A stretch of DNA of 64,000 nucleotides from Zeimonas sediminis. GTDB lineage: Bacteria > Pseudomonadota > Gammaproteobacteria > Burkholderiales > Burkholderiaceae_E. The DNA is taken from positions 806,001-870,000 of the forward strand of contig NZ_JAMQYE010000001.1 of the NCBI RefSeq assembly GCF_023721795.1, read 5' to 3'. The notes under the pieces were generated by a model. That model searched no databases, was not told where the DNA came from, and worked only from the letters and a program-made list of their open reading frames with translations. Positions 26,894 through 35,438 of this stretch are shown piece after piece. Position 1 is the stretch's first letter. Each line of letters starts with the position of its first letter. Both the position numbers and the translations under genes were made by a program.

Positions 26894-27663
26894 GCCCCTA
26901 TTCTAATGACGGTGCGCTCGCCCACGCGTCTTCCGACGAGACCGAGGAAGGACTGTAGCCTTTCAGCCTCGGCCGGGTCGGCGCTGGCGTCGGCCTCGAA
27001 ACGCAGGCCCGCCCGCGCGTCCCAGGTGCCCTTGCCGGTCAGCCGCAGCGGGCCCGACAGGGTCTGCAGCGCCACGTCGGCCCGCGAGCCCTGCCCGTCG
27101 ATGTCGACCCGATAGCTGCCCAGCGGGCGGACCGGCGTCATCGCGGACGCCGCGTTGCGCAACTCGATCGTGGCCTTTCCCTGGAGCTGGCCGCCGCGGA
27201 TCGTCATCGCCTCCCAGCGGACGGCCAGCGCGCCGGCCGGCCGGATGCTGTTCCAGGGCGACCCGAGACGGCTCAGCTCGACCGAAGGCAGCGACAGCGC
27301 GCCGGGCCCGACCCGCATCTCGGCGAAGCTGCCCTGCAGGCGCACCGGCTGGGCCATGCCGTCGACTGAGATCGCGGCGTCGACCAGCCCGGCGAAGAGC
27401 GGCCAGGGCCTGACCGCCCAGCCGATCCGACCCGGCACTGCGACCCCCTGCGTGGAGAGCCTCTGCCCGTCCTGCGCGCCGACGTCGGCAAAGACAAGTC
27501 GCCCGCTCCCTTTCCAGATCGTCCCGTCGGCCTCGGCGAGCCGGACGCGCCCCAGGGTCGCGCGATCCAGCGCCAGGTCCAGGAACCGGGCCGGCGCGGT
27601 GGCGACCGTGGTGGCGATCGCCGTCGCCAGGCCGGCCAGTGCGAAGAGGATCCAGCGAAACAT
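26890..27663 (-). CDS. gspN: Type II secretion protein GspN
   Basis: A 257-residue bitopic inner-membrane protein with one N-terminal helix (FRWILFALAGLATAIATTVATAPA) and a periplasmic region. LDLALDRATLGRVRLAEADGTIWKGSG is the recognisable GspN string. GspN is an accessory T2SS component present in only some lineages, and its exact role is not settled. Its stop overlaps the gspD start, and its start lies 3 bp after the gspM stop codon, so it is translated as part of the same operon. Confidence 0.88.
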   Translation of the reverse strand: MFRWILFALAGLATAIATTVATAPARFLDLALDRATLGRVRLAEADGTIWKGSGRLVFADVGAQDGQRLSTQGVAVPGRIGWAVRPWPLFAGLVDAAISVDGMAQPVRLQGSFAEMRVGPGALSLPSVELSRLGSPWNSIRPAGALAVRWEAMTIRGGQLQGKATIELRNAASAMTPVRPLGSYRVDIDGQGSRADVALQTLSGPLRLTGKGTWDARAGLRFEADASADPAEAERLQSFLGLVGRRVGERTVIRIGA

Positions 27664-27666
27664 GTC

Positions 27667-28167
27667 CTAGCGGCCCTCCCGTCGCGGCAATTCGAGCGAC
27701 GCCCGGGCGGTGACGAGGCCCGGCGAGGACTCCCGGGTGACCGACACGTCGACCACCCTGAGCCGCGTGTCGCGGACCGCGACGTCGATCCAGGCGAGCC
27801 ATGCCGCATGCGGCACGCCGCGGAAGCGCACGTCGAACAGTGATCCGGTCTGCTGCAGCTGCGCCAGCGCGGGCCGAAGCCCGGCCGCGTCGATCGACTG
27901 CTCCAGCCGCGCCCGAACCGCCTGCGGCGTGTCGGCGCCGGCCGGCGCCGACCCCAGCTGGCGGGCCTCGTCGGCGAGCTGGTCGATGCGGGCAAGCTGC
28001 GCGCGCAGCGTGGGCAGCTCGCGCTGCAGGCGCTGCCGTCCGAGCCAGGCCGGCTCGATCAGCAGCAGATAGACGATCGCCGACAGCACGAACACGCCGG
28101 CGACCAGCACCAGCCGGCGCTCCCGGAGCGCCATCGCCTGCCAGCGCTGCATCAGCGATTCGAGCAT
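27667..28167 (-). CDS. gspM: Type II secretion protein GspM
   Basis: A 166-residue bitopic protein of the inner-membrane platform. The N-terminus MLESLMQRWQAMALRERRL precedes one membrane helix (VLVAGVFVLSAIVYLLLIEPAW), then a coiled-coil region and a ferredoxin-like periplasmic domain. It partners GspL. I chose ATG at 28167, 10 bp after the gspL stop, because the typical short cytoplasmic tail of GspM begins there. A longer frame exists upstream but runs into gspL. Confidence 0.9.
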   Translation of the reverse strand: MLESLMQRWQAMALRERRLVLVAGVFVLSAIVYLLLIEPAWLGRQRLQRELPTLRAQLARIDQLADEARQLGSAPAGADTPQAVRARLEQSIDAAGLRPALAQLQQTGSLFDVRFRGVPHAAWLAWIDVAVRDTRLRVVDVSVTRESSPGLVTARASLELPRREGR

Positions 28168-28177
28168 GGCGCGGTCC

Positions 28178-29533
28178 TCAGCGAAGCAGCGCGACCGTGG
28201 CGGTCGGCTCGCGCTCGGCATCGAAGCGCAGCTGCAGCCCGAGCCGCTGGCAGGCCTGGACGAGCGTGTCGCGGACCGCGCGCGCCTCGAACTGGCCCGG
28301 CTGGAAACGCACCCGCAGCCGGCCGTCGCGGTATTCGACGCCCGACAGCGCGTCGGCGGCCTGCCCGCCGAGCGCCTGCGCGAAGCGGGTCAGCAACGGG
28401 ACGAAGTCCTCCGGGCCGCTCTGCCCCGCCCGCGCCCGCATCGTCGCGACCTGGCGCTCCATCTGCAGCACCGGGTCCACAACGACCTGCGCCTCGGGGA
28501 AGGTCTGCCGGTAGCGCGCCTCGATCGCGGTCCGCAGGGCATCGCGCTCGCGCGCCAGCATTCCCCAGTGAAGGTTCAGGCCGAGCAGCGCCACCACGAC
28601 CGCGGCCGCCGCCAGCGCGCCGGGCAGGCGCCAGGCGCGCCAGTCGATGTCCGCGAACCAGCGGCCCGCCTTGCTGCCTCGCCGGCCGGTGAGCAGGTCG
28701 ACCGGCGCCGCCATCGGCAGCGGCAGCGAGCGGATCTCGGCCGCGAACCCCGCCTTGGCCGCGGCGATCATCACCGCGGGCTGCCAGGCCGGGCCTTCGA
28801 CGTAGAAGGGAAGATTGCGCCGGTCGGGGCCCTCCTCGGGCAGTTCCCTCTCGGCGAAAGAGCGCTCGCCTTCGGGAGCGGCGCTCCAGGCGGCCTGCAG
28901 CAGCGCGACGATCGCCTCGGCCCTTGCCTGCTGGCCGTCGGCGGCATTCCAGCCGATGCCGTCGAGCGGGCCGAGCCGCAGGGCGAGGCCGTCGTTAAGG
29001 CAGGCGAGCGCCGCGCCCGAGGCGCCGACCGGCAGCGCCAGCTGCGCCGGCCAGGCGGCCGCGACCTTGGCGCCCTTGCGCTCGAAGGCGCCGACGACGA
29101 GCTCCAGCCAGCCCCGGTCGATGACCGCGACCAGCCGCTCGCCGTCGCCGGTCTTGGGGCCGACCGCGAACGCGCACTGCTGGGCGTCCTGCAGCAGCAG
29201 GTCCTCGACGATGTTCGGAAGCGCCTGCCGCAGGCGGGCGCCCGAGAGCGGCGGCACCTTGGCCCTGAGCAGGGTCACGTCGCGGGCGTCGAAGACCAGA
29301 GTGACCGACTTGAGCGGCGGCAGCGCGTCGAGGCTGAGCCTTGCGTAGCGCGCGGCGCTGCCGGTGCCTTGCACGGTGACCGCGGTGTGCCCCGGCCCGC
29401 TGACCAGCTTCTCGGTGGCGGCGATCGGCAGCATCGCGAGCAGCGTCGCTTCGGTGGCGAACGCGCGCTCGCCGCCGGCACGCGGCGGCACCCAGACGAT
29501 CGCCTGACCTCTTCTCAGAACCTGTGCTGCCAT
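28178..29533 (-). CDS. gspL: Type II secretion protein GspL
   Basis: A 451-residue bitopic protein that recruits GspE to the membrane. The N-terminal cytoplasmic part has an actin-like ATPase fold (PPLSGARLRQALPNIVEDLLLQD is the family signature). A single helix at about residue 300 (ALAAAAVVVALLGLNLHWGM) leads to a periplasmic ferredoxin-like domain that pairs with GspM (GVEYRDGRLRVRFQPGQFEA). The 5' end overlaps the end of gspK by 19 bp. Confidence 0.92.
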   Translation of the reverse strand: MAAQVLRRGQAIVWVPPRAGGERAFATEATLLAMLPIAATEKLVSGPGHTAVTVQGTGSAARYARLSLDALPPLKSVTLVFDARDVTLLRAKVPPLSGARLRQALPNIVEDLLLQDAQQCAFAVGPKTGDGERLVAVIDRGWLELVVGAFERKGAKVAAAWPAQLALPVGASGAALACLNDGLALRLGPLDGIGWNAADGQQARAEAIVALLQAAWSAAPEGERSFAERELPEEGPDRRNLPFYVEGPAWQPAVMIAAAKAGFAAEIRSLPLPMAAPVDLLTGRRGSKAGRWFADIDWRAWRLPGALAAAAVVVALLGLNLHWGMLARERDALRTAIEARYRQTFPEAQVVVDPVLQMERQVATMRARAGQSGPEDFVPLLTRFAQALGGQAADALSGVEYRDGRLRVRFQPGQFEARAVRDTLVQACQRLGLQLRFDAEREPTATVALLR

Positions 29534-30486
29534 ACCCGTTCCACGCGCCCGGTACCCCGATAGAGCAGGGACTCGCTCTGCGCCTCGACGCGGTCGAAGC
29601 GTACCATTCCGCTCACCATGAAGAAGTCCGAGCCGACGGACAGCATGTTCGGCGGCAGCACCGGCGATCCGGTGAACATCGAGCGCGCCACGTCCAGGCT
29701 GGCGAAGAAGGTCCGCTGCCGCACGCCTTCGACGAACTGACGGGCGGCCTGCAGGTCCACGTCGGGGATCACCGCTGCCAGCACTTCGGCCGGCGCGGTG
29801 TTGACGTTCACCTTCGTGTTCTCGGTGTTGACGACCGCTCGCGCCAGCCGCACCGACTTCGGGAGGAAGGCCACGAAGGGCGCGAGCGCCTCGACCGTCG
29901 CCTCGTCGAAGCCCGGCACCGAGCGCAGGTCGGAAATCTTCAGCAACGGCAGCGCGCTGGCCTGCAGCCGCCTGCCCTCGACCACCGGCGGGTAGGCCTG
30001 CTGCAGCCGCTGCTGCAACACCGCGGCCAGGCTCTCCGGCCGGCCGAGCAGCCCGAGCAGGCGCTCGAAGGCCTGGCGATGAGGCGTCGACGGCTGGCCG
30101 GCGATCACCAGGTTGTTCAGGTTCAGGCGCGACTGGGCGTCGAACATCTGGCCCGCGATCATCGCGTTGCGCTCCGCGTCGGAGACCCGCGCCCCGCCCA
30201 TCACCGTTTCGTCGAGCCGCGTCTCGGCCACCGGCAGCGCCCAGATCTCGCCGAGGTGGTCGACCGTGCCGGTGCTGCTGCGGTCGACCCGCAGCACGAC
30301 CTCGGCCCAGTCGAGCACCGCGCTCTCGATCCAGCGCACCTGCGCGAGCGACAGGCGGTTCTGCACCGATCGCACGGTGACCATCTCCCGCCAGAACAGG
30401 CTGCTGACGATCAGGGTGGCCAGCGTGACGACCAGCAGCACGCTGATGATCGCCACGCCGCGCTGAGCCGATGCGGTGCGCCCCAT
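29515..30486 (-). CDS. gspK: Type II secretion minor pseudopilin GspK
   Basis: A 323-residue minor pseudopilin forming the tip complex with GspI and GspJ. The prepilin leader is short (MGRTASAQRG), with cleavage before VAIISVLLVVTLATLIVSSLFWRE. It lacks the Glu at +5 of mature major pseudopilins, as expected for GspK. The large alpha domain inserted in the pseudopilin fold is present, with DAQSRLNLNNLV and, later, VNVNTAPAEVLAAVIP (helix-hairpin-helix-like). It lies 2 bp after gspJ and overlaps gspL. Confidence 0.93.
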   Translation of the reverse strand: MGRTASAQRGVAIISVLLVVTLATLIVSSLFWREMVTVRSVQNRLSLAQVRWIESAVLDWAEVVLRVDRSSTGTVDHLGEIWALPVAETRLDETVMGGARVSDAERNAMIAGQMFDAQSRLNLNNLVIAGQPSTPHRQAFERLLGLLGRPESLAAVLQQRLQQAYPPVVEGRRLQASALPLLKISDLRSVPGFDEATVEALAPFVAFLPKSVRLARAVVNTENTKVNVNTAPAEVLAAVIPDVDLQAARQFVEGVRQRTFFASLDVARSMFTGSPVLPPNMLSVGSDFFMVSGMVRFDRVEAQSESLLYRGTGRVERVWQHRF

Positions 30487-30488
30487 CG

Positions 30489-31235
30489 TCAGTCGCCCAC
30501 CGCGAAGACGCGCACGATCCGCTCGCCGCGCCGCACGAGCACGAGCTCCACGCCGGTCACCAGGGTGCCGGCGGCGGCCGGCACGATCGCCGCGGCCGGA
30601 CCCCCCGGCGCACCGGGCGCCGAACGCGCGGCCTGCGCCGACTGCTCGGCGGCCTGGCTGGTCGCGATCGACGACGCCGGCAGCCAGCCGCGGCCCTGCA
30701 GCCAGCCGCGCAGTTCCATCGCCTCGACACCGCCCACGATCGGCTGCCAGGTGAACGGGATGTCCGGAACCGGATTCGTGTCGCCGGGCACCGGCACGCC
30801 CCAGGCACTGAAGCCGCGCTCGAGCGATCCGTCGCGCAGCCGCCAGATCACCCGCTGGACCTGCGTCGCCGCATCGCCCGGCGCCTCGCGAAGCAGCGTC
30901 AGCGAAGGCGGCTCGCGCTCGTCGCCGATCGTGAACGACACCGACGGCACCGAGAGCTCGAGCAGGCGCACCGGCCAGGCACGGCGGAGGTCCTCCTCCA
31001 TCTGCGACATCACGATCGTCAGCGCGCGCAACTCGTCAGAACGCTCGACGATGCTGTCGCGCCCGGCGATCACCGAGCTCATGCCGCGCCAGCTGAGCAG
31101 CGCGAGCACCGCCAGCAGGGAGACCGCGACCAGCAGCTCGAGAATCGTGAAGCCGAGGCTGCGCCGCGAACCGGGGCCCCGCCCCTTGCCGGGGCGCGAC
31201 GCCTTGCGGCTGCGCGACGACGGGTGCGCGAGCAT
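30489..31235 (-). CDS. gspJ: Type II secretion minor pseudopilin GspJ
   Basis: A 248-residue minor pseudopilin with a long, basic N-terminal leader of about 27 residues and a processing site before FTILELLVAVSLLAVLALLSW; Glu+5 is present. It forms the tip heterotrimer with GspI and GspK. An Ala/Gly/Pro-rich insertion of about 40 residues near the C-terminus (after TSQAAEQSAQAARSAPG) is unusual for GspJ. The stop is 2 bp before the gspK start. Confidence 0.92.
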   Translation of the reverse strand: MLAHPSSRSRKASRPGKGRGPGSRRSLGFTILELLVAVSLLAVLALLSWRGMSSVIAGRDSIVERSDELRALTIVMSQMEEDLRRAWPVRLLELSVPSVSFTIGDEREPPSLTLLREAPGDAATQVQRVIWRLRDGSLERGFSAWGVPVPGDTNPVPDIPFTWQPIVGGVEAMELRGWLQGRGWLPASSIATSQAAEQSAQAARSAPGAPGGPAAAIVPAAAGTLVTGVELVLVRRGERIVRVFAVGD

Positions 31236-31238
31236 CGC

Positions 31239-31595
31239 CTATCTCGTAGAGAATCCGACCAGCCGCGAAAGACGGTGGTCCGATCCCGGGGCGAACACGC
31301 CCACCTCGACCCGCCGGAACTGCGGGTTGGGCGTCTGGAAGACCTGCTCGACGCAGACCAGCGCGACGCCGGCCTGGCTGCAGTCGAACTCCCGCCGGCC
31401 GAGCGCCGGCCACTCGCCGGCGATCCGGATCTGGGCGAGGCGGTTCTCGGCGCTCCACTGCGCCAGCGAGCGGGCGCGCAGTTCGGCGCTGTTGACCGCC
31501 AGCGAGCCGGTGGCGCGCATCGCGGTCATCAGCGCGATCGCGGCGATGGTCATCGCCACGAGCACCTCGACCAGCGTGAAGCCGCGCGACCTCAT
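31239..31595 (-). CDS. gspI: Type II secretion minor pseudopilin GspI
   Basis: A 118-residue minor pseudopilin. The leader is only MRSRG, followed by FTLVEVLVAMTIAAIALMTAMRA with Glu+5. The globular part has AQWSAENRLAQIRI, a conserved GspI string. The ATG at 31595 overlaps the gspH stop (ATGA), and the end lies 3 bp before gspJ. The frame is open further upstream, but that sequence is a shadow of gspH. Confidence 0.92.
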   Translation of the reverse strand: MRSRGFTLVEVLVAMTIAAIALMTAMRATGSLAVNSAELRARSLAQWSAENRLAQIRIAGEWPALGRREFDCSQAGVALVCVEQVFQTPNPQFRRVEVGVFAPGSDHRLSRLVGFSTR

Positions 31596-32038
31596 CGCAG
31601 CCCGAACACGCCCAGGCCGTTGGAGACGATCGACACCCGCTCCCCCTCGCGCTCGATGTGCAGCACGAAGGGCGCGTCGACCTGGTCGCGGCCGAACTCG
31701 ACGCTCTCGCGGTTGTCGGCGCGCTCGACCGACACCCGGGTCGGGCGCTCCCACTGGCGCTCGCGGAGGTCGCGGTCGTCGATGATCGGCTGCCAGCGCC
31801 GGTCGCGCCAGATCGCGAAGCGATAGCGCTCCTCGTCGGCCTCGAGCCGGATCGGCGCCCCGCGCACCAGCGCCTCCTCGCGCGCCAGCGACAGCAGCTG
31901 CGCGAGGCGGTCGGCCTCGAAGCGCAGCCCCCGGTCGAAGGCGCCGATCGAAAGCGTCGCGACCCCGATCAGCACGCCGGCGATGACGATCGCGACGAGC
32001 AGCTCGAGGAGAGTGAAGCCTCGCGACCGCCTAATCAC
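31592..32038 (-). CDS. gspH: Type II secretion minor pseudopilin GspH
   Basis: A 148-residue minor pseudopilin. The short leader MIRRSRG precedes FTLLELLVAIVIAGVLIGVATLS with Glu+5. LAQLLSLAREEALVRGAPIRLE is the family-typical first globular helix. It starts at GTG, 6 bp after the gspG stop; the only nearby ATG runs at once into a stop codon. It overlaps gspI at its 3' end. Confidence 0.92.
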   Translation of the reverse strand: MIRRSRGFTLLELLVAIVIAGVLIGVATLSIGAFDRGLRFEADRLAQLLSLAREEALVRGAPIRLEADEERYRFAIWRDRRWQPIIDDRDLRERQWERPTRVSVERADNRESVEFGRDQVDAPFVLHIEREGERVSIVSNGLGVFGLR

Positions 32039-32044
32039 GCATGC

Positions 32045-32536
32045 TCAGCGGTTCAGCGCCCAGTTGCCGATGTCCGCATCGACACCCTCGCCGCCCGGCT
32101 GCCCGTCGGCCCCGAGGCTGAAGACGTCGATCTCGCCCTTCACGCCCGGGTTCAGGTACTGGTAGGGCCTGCCCCACGGGTCGACCGGGGCCTGCTTCAG
32201 GTAGGCCTTCCAGTTCTGCGGGACCGGCTCGACGGTCGGCCGCACGGCCAGCGCCAGAAGGCCCTGCTCTGTGCTCGGGTAACGCTGGTTGTCGAGCCGG
32301 TACAGGTCGAGCGCCTGCAGCAGCTGCGCGATCTCGGTCTGGGCCGCCTTGACCCGGGCCTCGTCGGGCTTGCTCATGATGCGCGGCACGGCGATCGCCG
32401 CGAGAACGCCGAGGATCACGATCACGACCATGATCTCGATCAGCGTGAAGCCGCTTGCGCGGCGGGACCGGTTCGGGCGGGTCGCCCGCTTCGCCGGCCT
32501 GGCCGGATTCCTGCCATCGGCCGATGGACGGTGCAT
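32045..32536 (-). CDS. gspG: Type II secretion major pseudopilin GspG
   Basis: A 163-residue major pseudopilin, the main subunit of the T2SS pseudopilus. The basic leader is unusually long (about 29 residues) before the cleavage site ASG|FTLIEIMVVIVILGVLAAIAVPRIM, with Glu+5. LLQALDLYRLDNQRYPSTEQGLLAL and the C-terminal DVFSLGADGQPGGEG calcium-binding loop are diagnostic. ATG at 32536 has AGGAG at 5 nt spacing; the upstream in-frame GTG at 32542 overlaps that site and is unlikely. It heads the minus-strand operon and is divergent from gspC. Confidence 0.95.
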   Translation of the reverse strand: MHRPSADGRNPARPAKRATRPNRSRRASGFTLIEIMVVIVILGVLAAIAVPRIMSKPDEARVKAAQTEIAQLLQALDLYRLDNQRYPSTEQGLLALAVRPTVEPVPQNWKAYLKQAPVDPWGRPYQYLNPGVKGEIDVFSLGADGQPGGEGVDADIGNWALNR

Positions 32537-32542
32537 CGTCAC

Positions 32543-32611
32543 TCCTGAATGTTTCGCCAGTGAACCGGGCTATGATAGCAGCGGGTCATTACGAATCGGC
32601 ACGCTTCCAGA
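32543..32611. promoter_or_regulatory. Bidirectional gspG/gspC promoter region with palindromic -10
   Basis: The 69-75 bp between the divergent starts of gspG and gspC contain GCTATGATAGC at 32569-32579, a perfect inverted repeat around one base. Read on plus it offers a TATGAT -10 for gspC (ATG 35 bp downstream), and on minus TATCAT for gspG. No good -35 is visible on either strand, which suggests activator control or weak constitutive transcription. Confidence 0.45.
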
Positions 32612-33433
32612 ATGCGCTTCAGACCGCCGGCGGCATCGGGTCGCTGGGCGCCTCACCTTGCCGCCATCGTGCTGTTCGCAGTGCTGTGCGGCGCCGCCAC
32701 CTACTGGGGGCTGCAACTGCTCGCCCCGCGGGCGGCGATCGCTCCCGCGGGCTCGCTGGTCGACTGGCAGAAGGCGCCCGACCTGGCGGCGGCTTCGCGC
32801 CTGTTCGGCATGCCTCCGTCGGCGGTCCAGGCGCAGCGCGCGGCGGTCGTCGCCTCGAACATCAAGGTGATCGGCGTCGCGGCGTCGCCCACGCGAGGCA
32901 GCGCCGTGCTGGCGATCGACGGCAAGCCACCGAAGGCCTTCCTGGTCGGGGAGAAGATCGACGACCGGTCCACCCTGCTCGAAGTCAGGGCCGACGCCGT
33001 CGTCATCGAGCAGCCCTCGGGCCGGGTCGAGCTGCTGGCCCCGGAGCGCCCCGACACCGCCCTGCTGAGCGCCGGGCCGGCGGCCTCGTCCGGCGCCGTG
33101 CCGCCCGCCCCGGTACCCATCGCTCCACGGCCAGGATCCGCGCCGCCTCCAGGGGTTCAGCAGGCCTTGCCGCGCATCGGCCCTTCGCCAGCTCCGGCCC
33201 CGGTTCCGGCGAGCCCACCGCCGGCGGCCGGGGCGGCCCAGGATGCCGCGCCCGCCCAGGATGCCGCGCCGGCCGGCGAGCCGCCCGCCGACGCGACCCA
33301 ACCCGGCACTGCGGCGCCGCCGGCAGAAGCGCCGAACGAAACCTCTCCCGGGACGGAGCCCCGTGCGGGCGTCCGCCGTGGCGGCCCGGTCGTCCACGCA
33401 GTCGAACGCCGCACGGCGGCCTTGCGCCAGTAA
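32612..33433 (+). CDS. gspC: Type II secretion protein GspC
   Basis: A 273-residue bitopic inner-membrane protein that links the platform to the secretin. One helix (LAAIVLFAVLCGAATYWGLQLLAP) is followed by the homology region (SRLFGMPP ... IKVIGVAASPTRGSAVLAIDGKPPKAFLVGEKI), which binds GspD N0. The C-terminal about 120 residues are Pro/Ala-rich and contain no PDZ domain, so substrate or secretin contacts usually made by PDZ are absent. The gene is on the strand opposite all other gsp genes and shares their intergenic promoter region. Confidence 0.9.
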   Translation: MRFRPPAASGRWAPHLAAIVLFAVLCGAATYWGLQLLAPRAAIAPAGSLVDWQKAPDLAAASRLFGMPPSAVQAQRAAVVASNIKVIGVAASPTRGSAVLAIDGKPPKAFLVGEKIDDRSTLLEVRADAVVIEQPSGRVELLAPERPDTALLSAGPAASSGAVPPAPVPIAPRPGSAPPPGVQQALPRIGPSPAPAPVPASPPPAAGAAQDAAPAQDAAPAGEPPADATQPGTAAPPAEAPNETSPGTEPRAGVRRGGPVVHAVERRTAALRQ

Positions 33434-33454
33434 CACCGACCTCGCCCCAGCACA

Positions 33455-34099
33455 GTGACCCTCTTCAGCATCACCGCCAGGAGTTCCCGGGAGCCGGTCC
33501 GTCCGGAGAAGACATTCCGCCAGGCCCAGTTCGAACGTCGCGAGCAGGCGATTCTCGACGCCACGAACCGCCTGCTCGCCGAGAAGGGCTACGAGCCGAT
33601 GTCGATGGACGACATCGCGGCCGAGGTCGGCATCGCCAAGGGCAGCCTATACAAGCACTTCGCCTCCAAGGAGGCGCTCGCGGCCGCGGTGATGATCCGC
33701 CTGCTGCGCCGCACCCGCGACGCGCTCGACGCCCTTCCCGCCGACATGCCGGCCAGCGGCCGGCTGCGCGCGCTGCTGGAATGGACGCTGCGCGAGCGGC
33801 TGGCCGGCGGCGTGCCCCATCTGCCGTCGACCAGCGCCACGCTGCGCGGAGCGCTGCTCGAGAACCGCGAGTACGTCGACGAGCTGATGGAACTCTCCGA
33901 GCGCCTCGGCGCCCTGGTCGGGCGAGCTAGGGCCGAGGGCGCGCTCGCCGAGGGCTTCCCCGACGAATTCGTCCTCTATCACTTCTACGCGCGCGCCTGC
34001 GACCCGACGCTGGACTTCCTGAAGGCCGGCGGGGCGATGTCCGACGACGAAATCGTCGAACGCATGGTCCGGGCCGCCTTCGACGGCATCACCCCATGA
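33455..34099 (+). CDS. TetR-family transcriptional regulator
   Basis: A 214-residue regulator. The N-terminal helix-turn-helix is typical: [48 protein letters not shown]. The C-terminal ligand domain (about residues 85-200) is not recognisable. The start is GTG at 33455, 21 bp after gspC. Its last bases overlap the thyA start (ATGA), so it is probably co-transcribed with thyA and folA. The ligand and targets cannot be told from sequence. Confidence 0.88.
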   Translation: MTLFSITARSSREPVRPEKTFRQAQFERREQAILDATNRLLAEKGYEPMSMDDIAAEVGIAKGSLYKHFASKEALAAAVMIRLLRRTRDALDALPADMPASGRLRALLEWTLRERLAGGVPHLPSTSATLRGALLENREYVDELMELSERLGALVGRARAEGALAEGFPDEFVLYHFYARACDPTLDFLKAGGAMSDDEIVERMVRAAFDGITP

Positions 34100-34890
34100 G
34101 GCAATACCACGACCTGATGCGCCACGTGCTCGAGCGCGGCGCCGAGAAGTCCGACCGGACCGGCACCGGCACGCTGTCCGTCTTCGGCTGGCAGATGCGC
34201 TTCGACCTGGCCGAAGGCTTTCCTCTGGTCACCACGAAGAAGCTGCACCTGCGCTCGATCGTCAACGAGCTGATCTGGTTCCTGAACGGCGAGACCAACA
34301 CCCGCTGGCTGCGCGAGAACGGCGTGACCATCTGGGACGAATGGGCCGACGAGAACGGCGAGCTCGGCCCGATCTACGGCTACCAGTGGCGACACTGGCG
34401 CACGCCCGACGGCGGCGAGATCGACCAGATCGCCGACGTGATCGAACGCATCCGCAAGGACCCGGACTCGCGCCGCCTGATCGTATCCGCCTGGAACGTG
34501 GCCGACCTGCCGAAGATGGCGCTAGCCCCCTGCCACGCGTTCTTCCAGTTCTACGTGGCCGGCGGCCGGCTGTCCTGCCAGATGTACCAGCGCAGCGCCG
34601 ACATCTTCCTCGGCGTGCCGTTCAACATCGCGTCGTACGCCCTGCTCACCCACATGGTCGCGCAACAGTGCGGCCTGCAGCCCGGCGACTTCGTCTGGAC
34701 CGGCGGCGACTGCCACCTGTACTCGAACCACCTCGAGCAGGCGCGGCTGCAGCTCACCCGCGAGCCCTACCCGCTGCCGCGGCTCGAGATCCTGCGCAAG
34801 CCAGACTCGATCTTCGACTACCGCTTCGAGGACTTCGCGGTGCACGGCTACCAGGCGCACCCGCACATCAAGGCGCCGGTGGCGGTCTGA
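34096..34890 (+). CDS. thyA: Thymidylate synthase ThyA
   Basis: A 264-residue enzyme, the same length as E. coli ThyA, converting dUMP to dTMP with methylene-tetrahydrofolate as methyl donor and reductant. Catalytic Cys146 is in [12 protein letters not shown]. The Arg-rich phosphate loop ([24 protein letters not shown]) and [23 protein letters not shown] are complete. It overlaps the TetR gene upstream and folA downstream, which regenerates tetrahydrofolate from the dihydrofolate ThyA produces. Confidence 0.98.
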   Translation: MRQYHDLMRHVLERGAEKSDRTGTGTLSVFGWQMRFDLAEGFPLVTTKKLHLRSIVNELIWFLNGETNTRWLRENGVTIWDEWADENGELGPIYGYQWRHWRTPDGGEIDQIADVIERIRKDPDSRRLIVSAWNVADLPKMALAPCHAFFQFYVAGGRLSCQMYQRSADIFLGVPFNIASYALLTHMVAQQCGLQPGDFVWTGGDCHLYSNHLEQARLQLTREPYPLPRLEILRKPDSIFDYRFEDFAVHGYQAHPHIKAPVAV

Positions 34891-35399
34891 TGCGCGTCAC
34901 GATCGTCGTCGCGCGCGCCCGCAACGGCGTCATCGGCCGCGACAACGCGCTGCCCTGGCACCTGCCCGAGGACCTGAAGCACTTCAAGGCCACCACCACC
35001 GGCCACGCGATCGTCATGGGCCGGCGCACCTTCGAGTCGATCGGCCGGCCGCTGCCGGGCCGGCGGACCATCGTGGTCACGCGCGACCCGCAGTGGTCCC
35101 ACCCGGGCTGCGAGCGCGCCGGCTCGCTGGCCGAGGCGATCGAGCTCGCGGGCGAGCCGGGCAGCGACCCGGCGATCGCGACCGACGAGGTGTTCGTCGT
35201 GGGCGGCGCGCAGCTCTACGCCGAGGCGGTGCCGCTGGCCGACCGCGCGATCGTCACCGAGATCGACATCGAGCCCGAAGGCGACGCGCGCTTCGAGGCG
35301 ATCGGCCCGCCCGACTGGACGCTTCGCGCGAGCGAAGAGCACCGTTCGGCAAGCGGCCTCGACTACCGGATCGAGGACTGGGTTCGAAGCAGGCGCTGA
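34890..35399 (+). CDS. folA: Dihydrofolate reductase FolA
   Basis: A 169-residue enzyme reducing dihydrofolate with NADPH. The family strings are clear: VARARNGVIGRDNALPWHLPEDLKHFKATT, VMGRRTFESIGRPLPGR, and VFVVGGAQLYAEAVPLADR. The Asp of the E. coli active site is replaced by Glu in the LPEDLKHFK helix, as often seen. Its ATG shares one base with the thyA stop (TGATG). The classic thyA-folA pairing supports the call; trimethoprim is the usual inhibitor of this family. Confidence 0.97.
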   Translation: MRVTIVVARARNGVIGRDNALPWHLPEDLKHFKATTTGHAIVMGRRTFESIGRPLPGRRTIVVTRDPQWSHPGCERAGSLAEAIELAGEPGSDPAIATDEVFVVGGAQLYAEAVPLADRAIVTEIDIEPEGDARFEAIGPPDWTLRASEEHRSASGLDYRIEDWVRSRR

Positions 35400-35438
35400 A
35401 CCCCTCGCGGCCGTCGCGCGGCCCGATCGTCCAGACTG

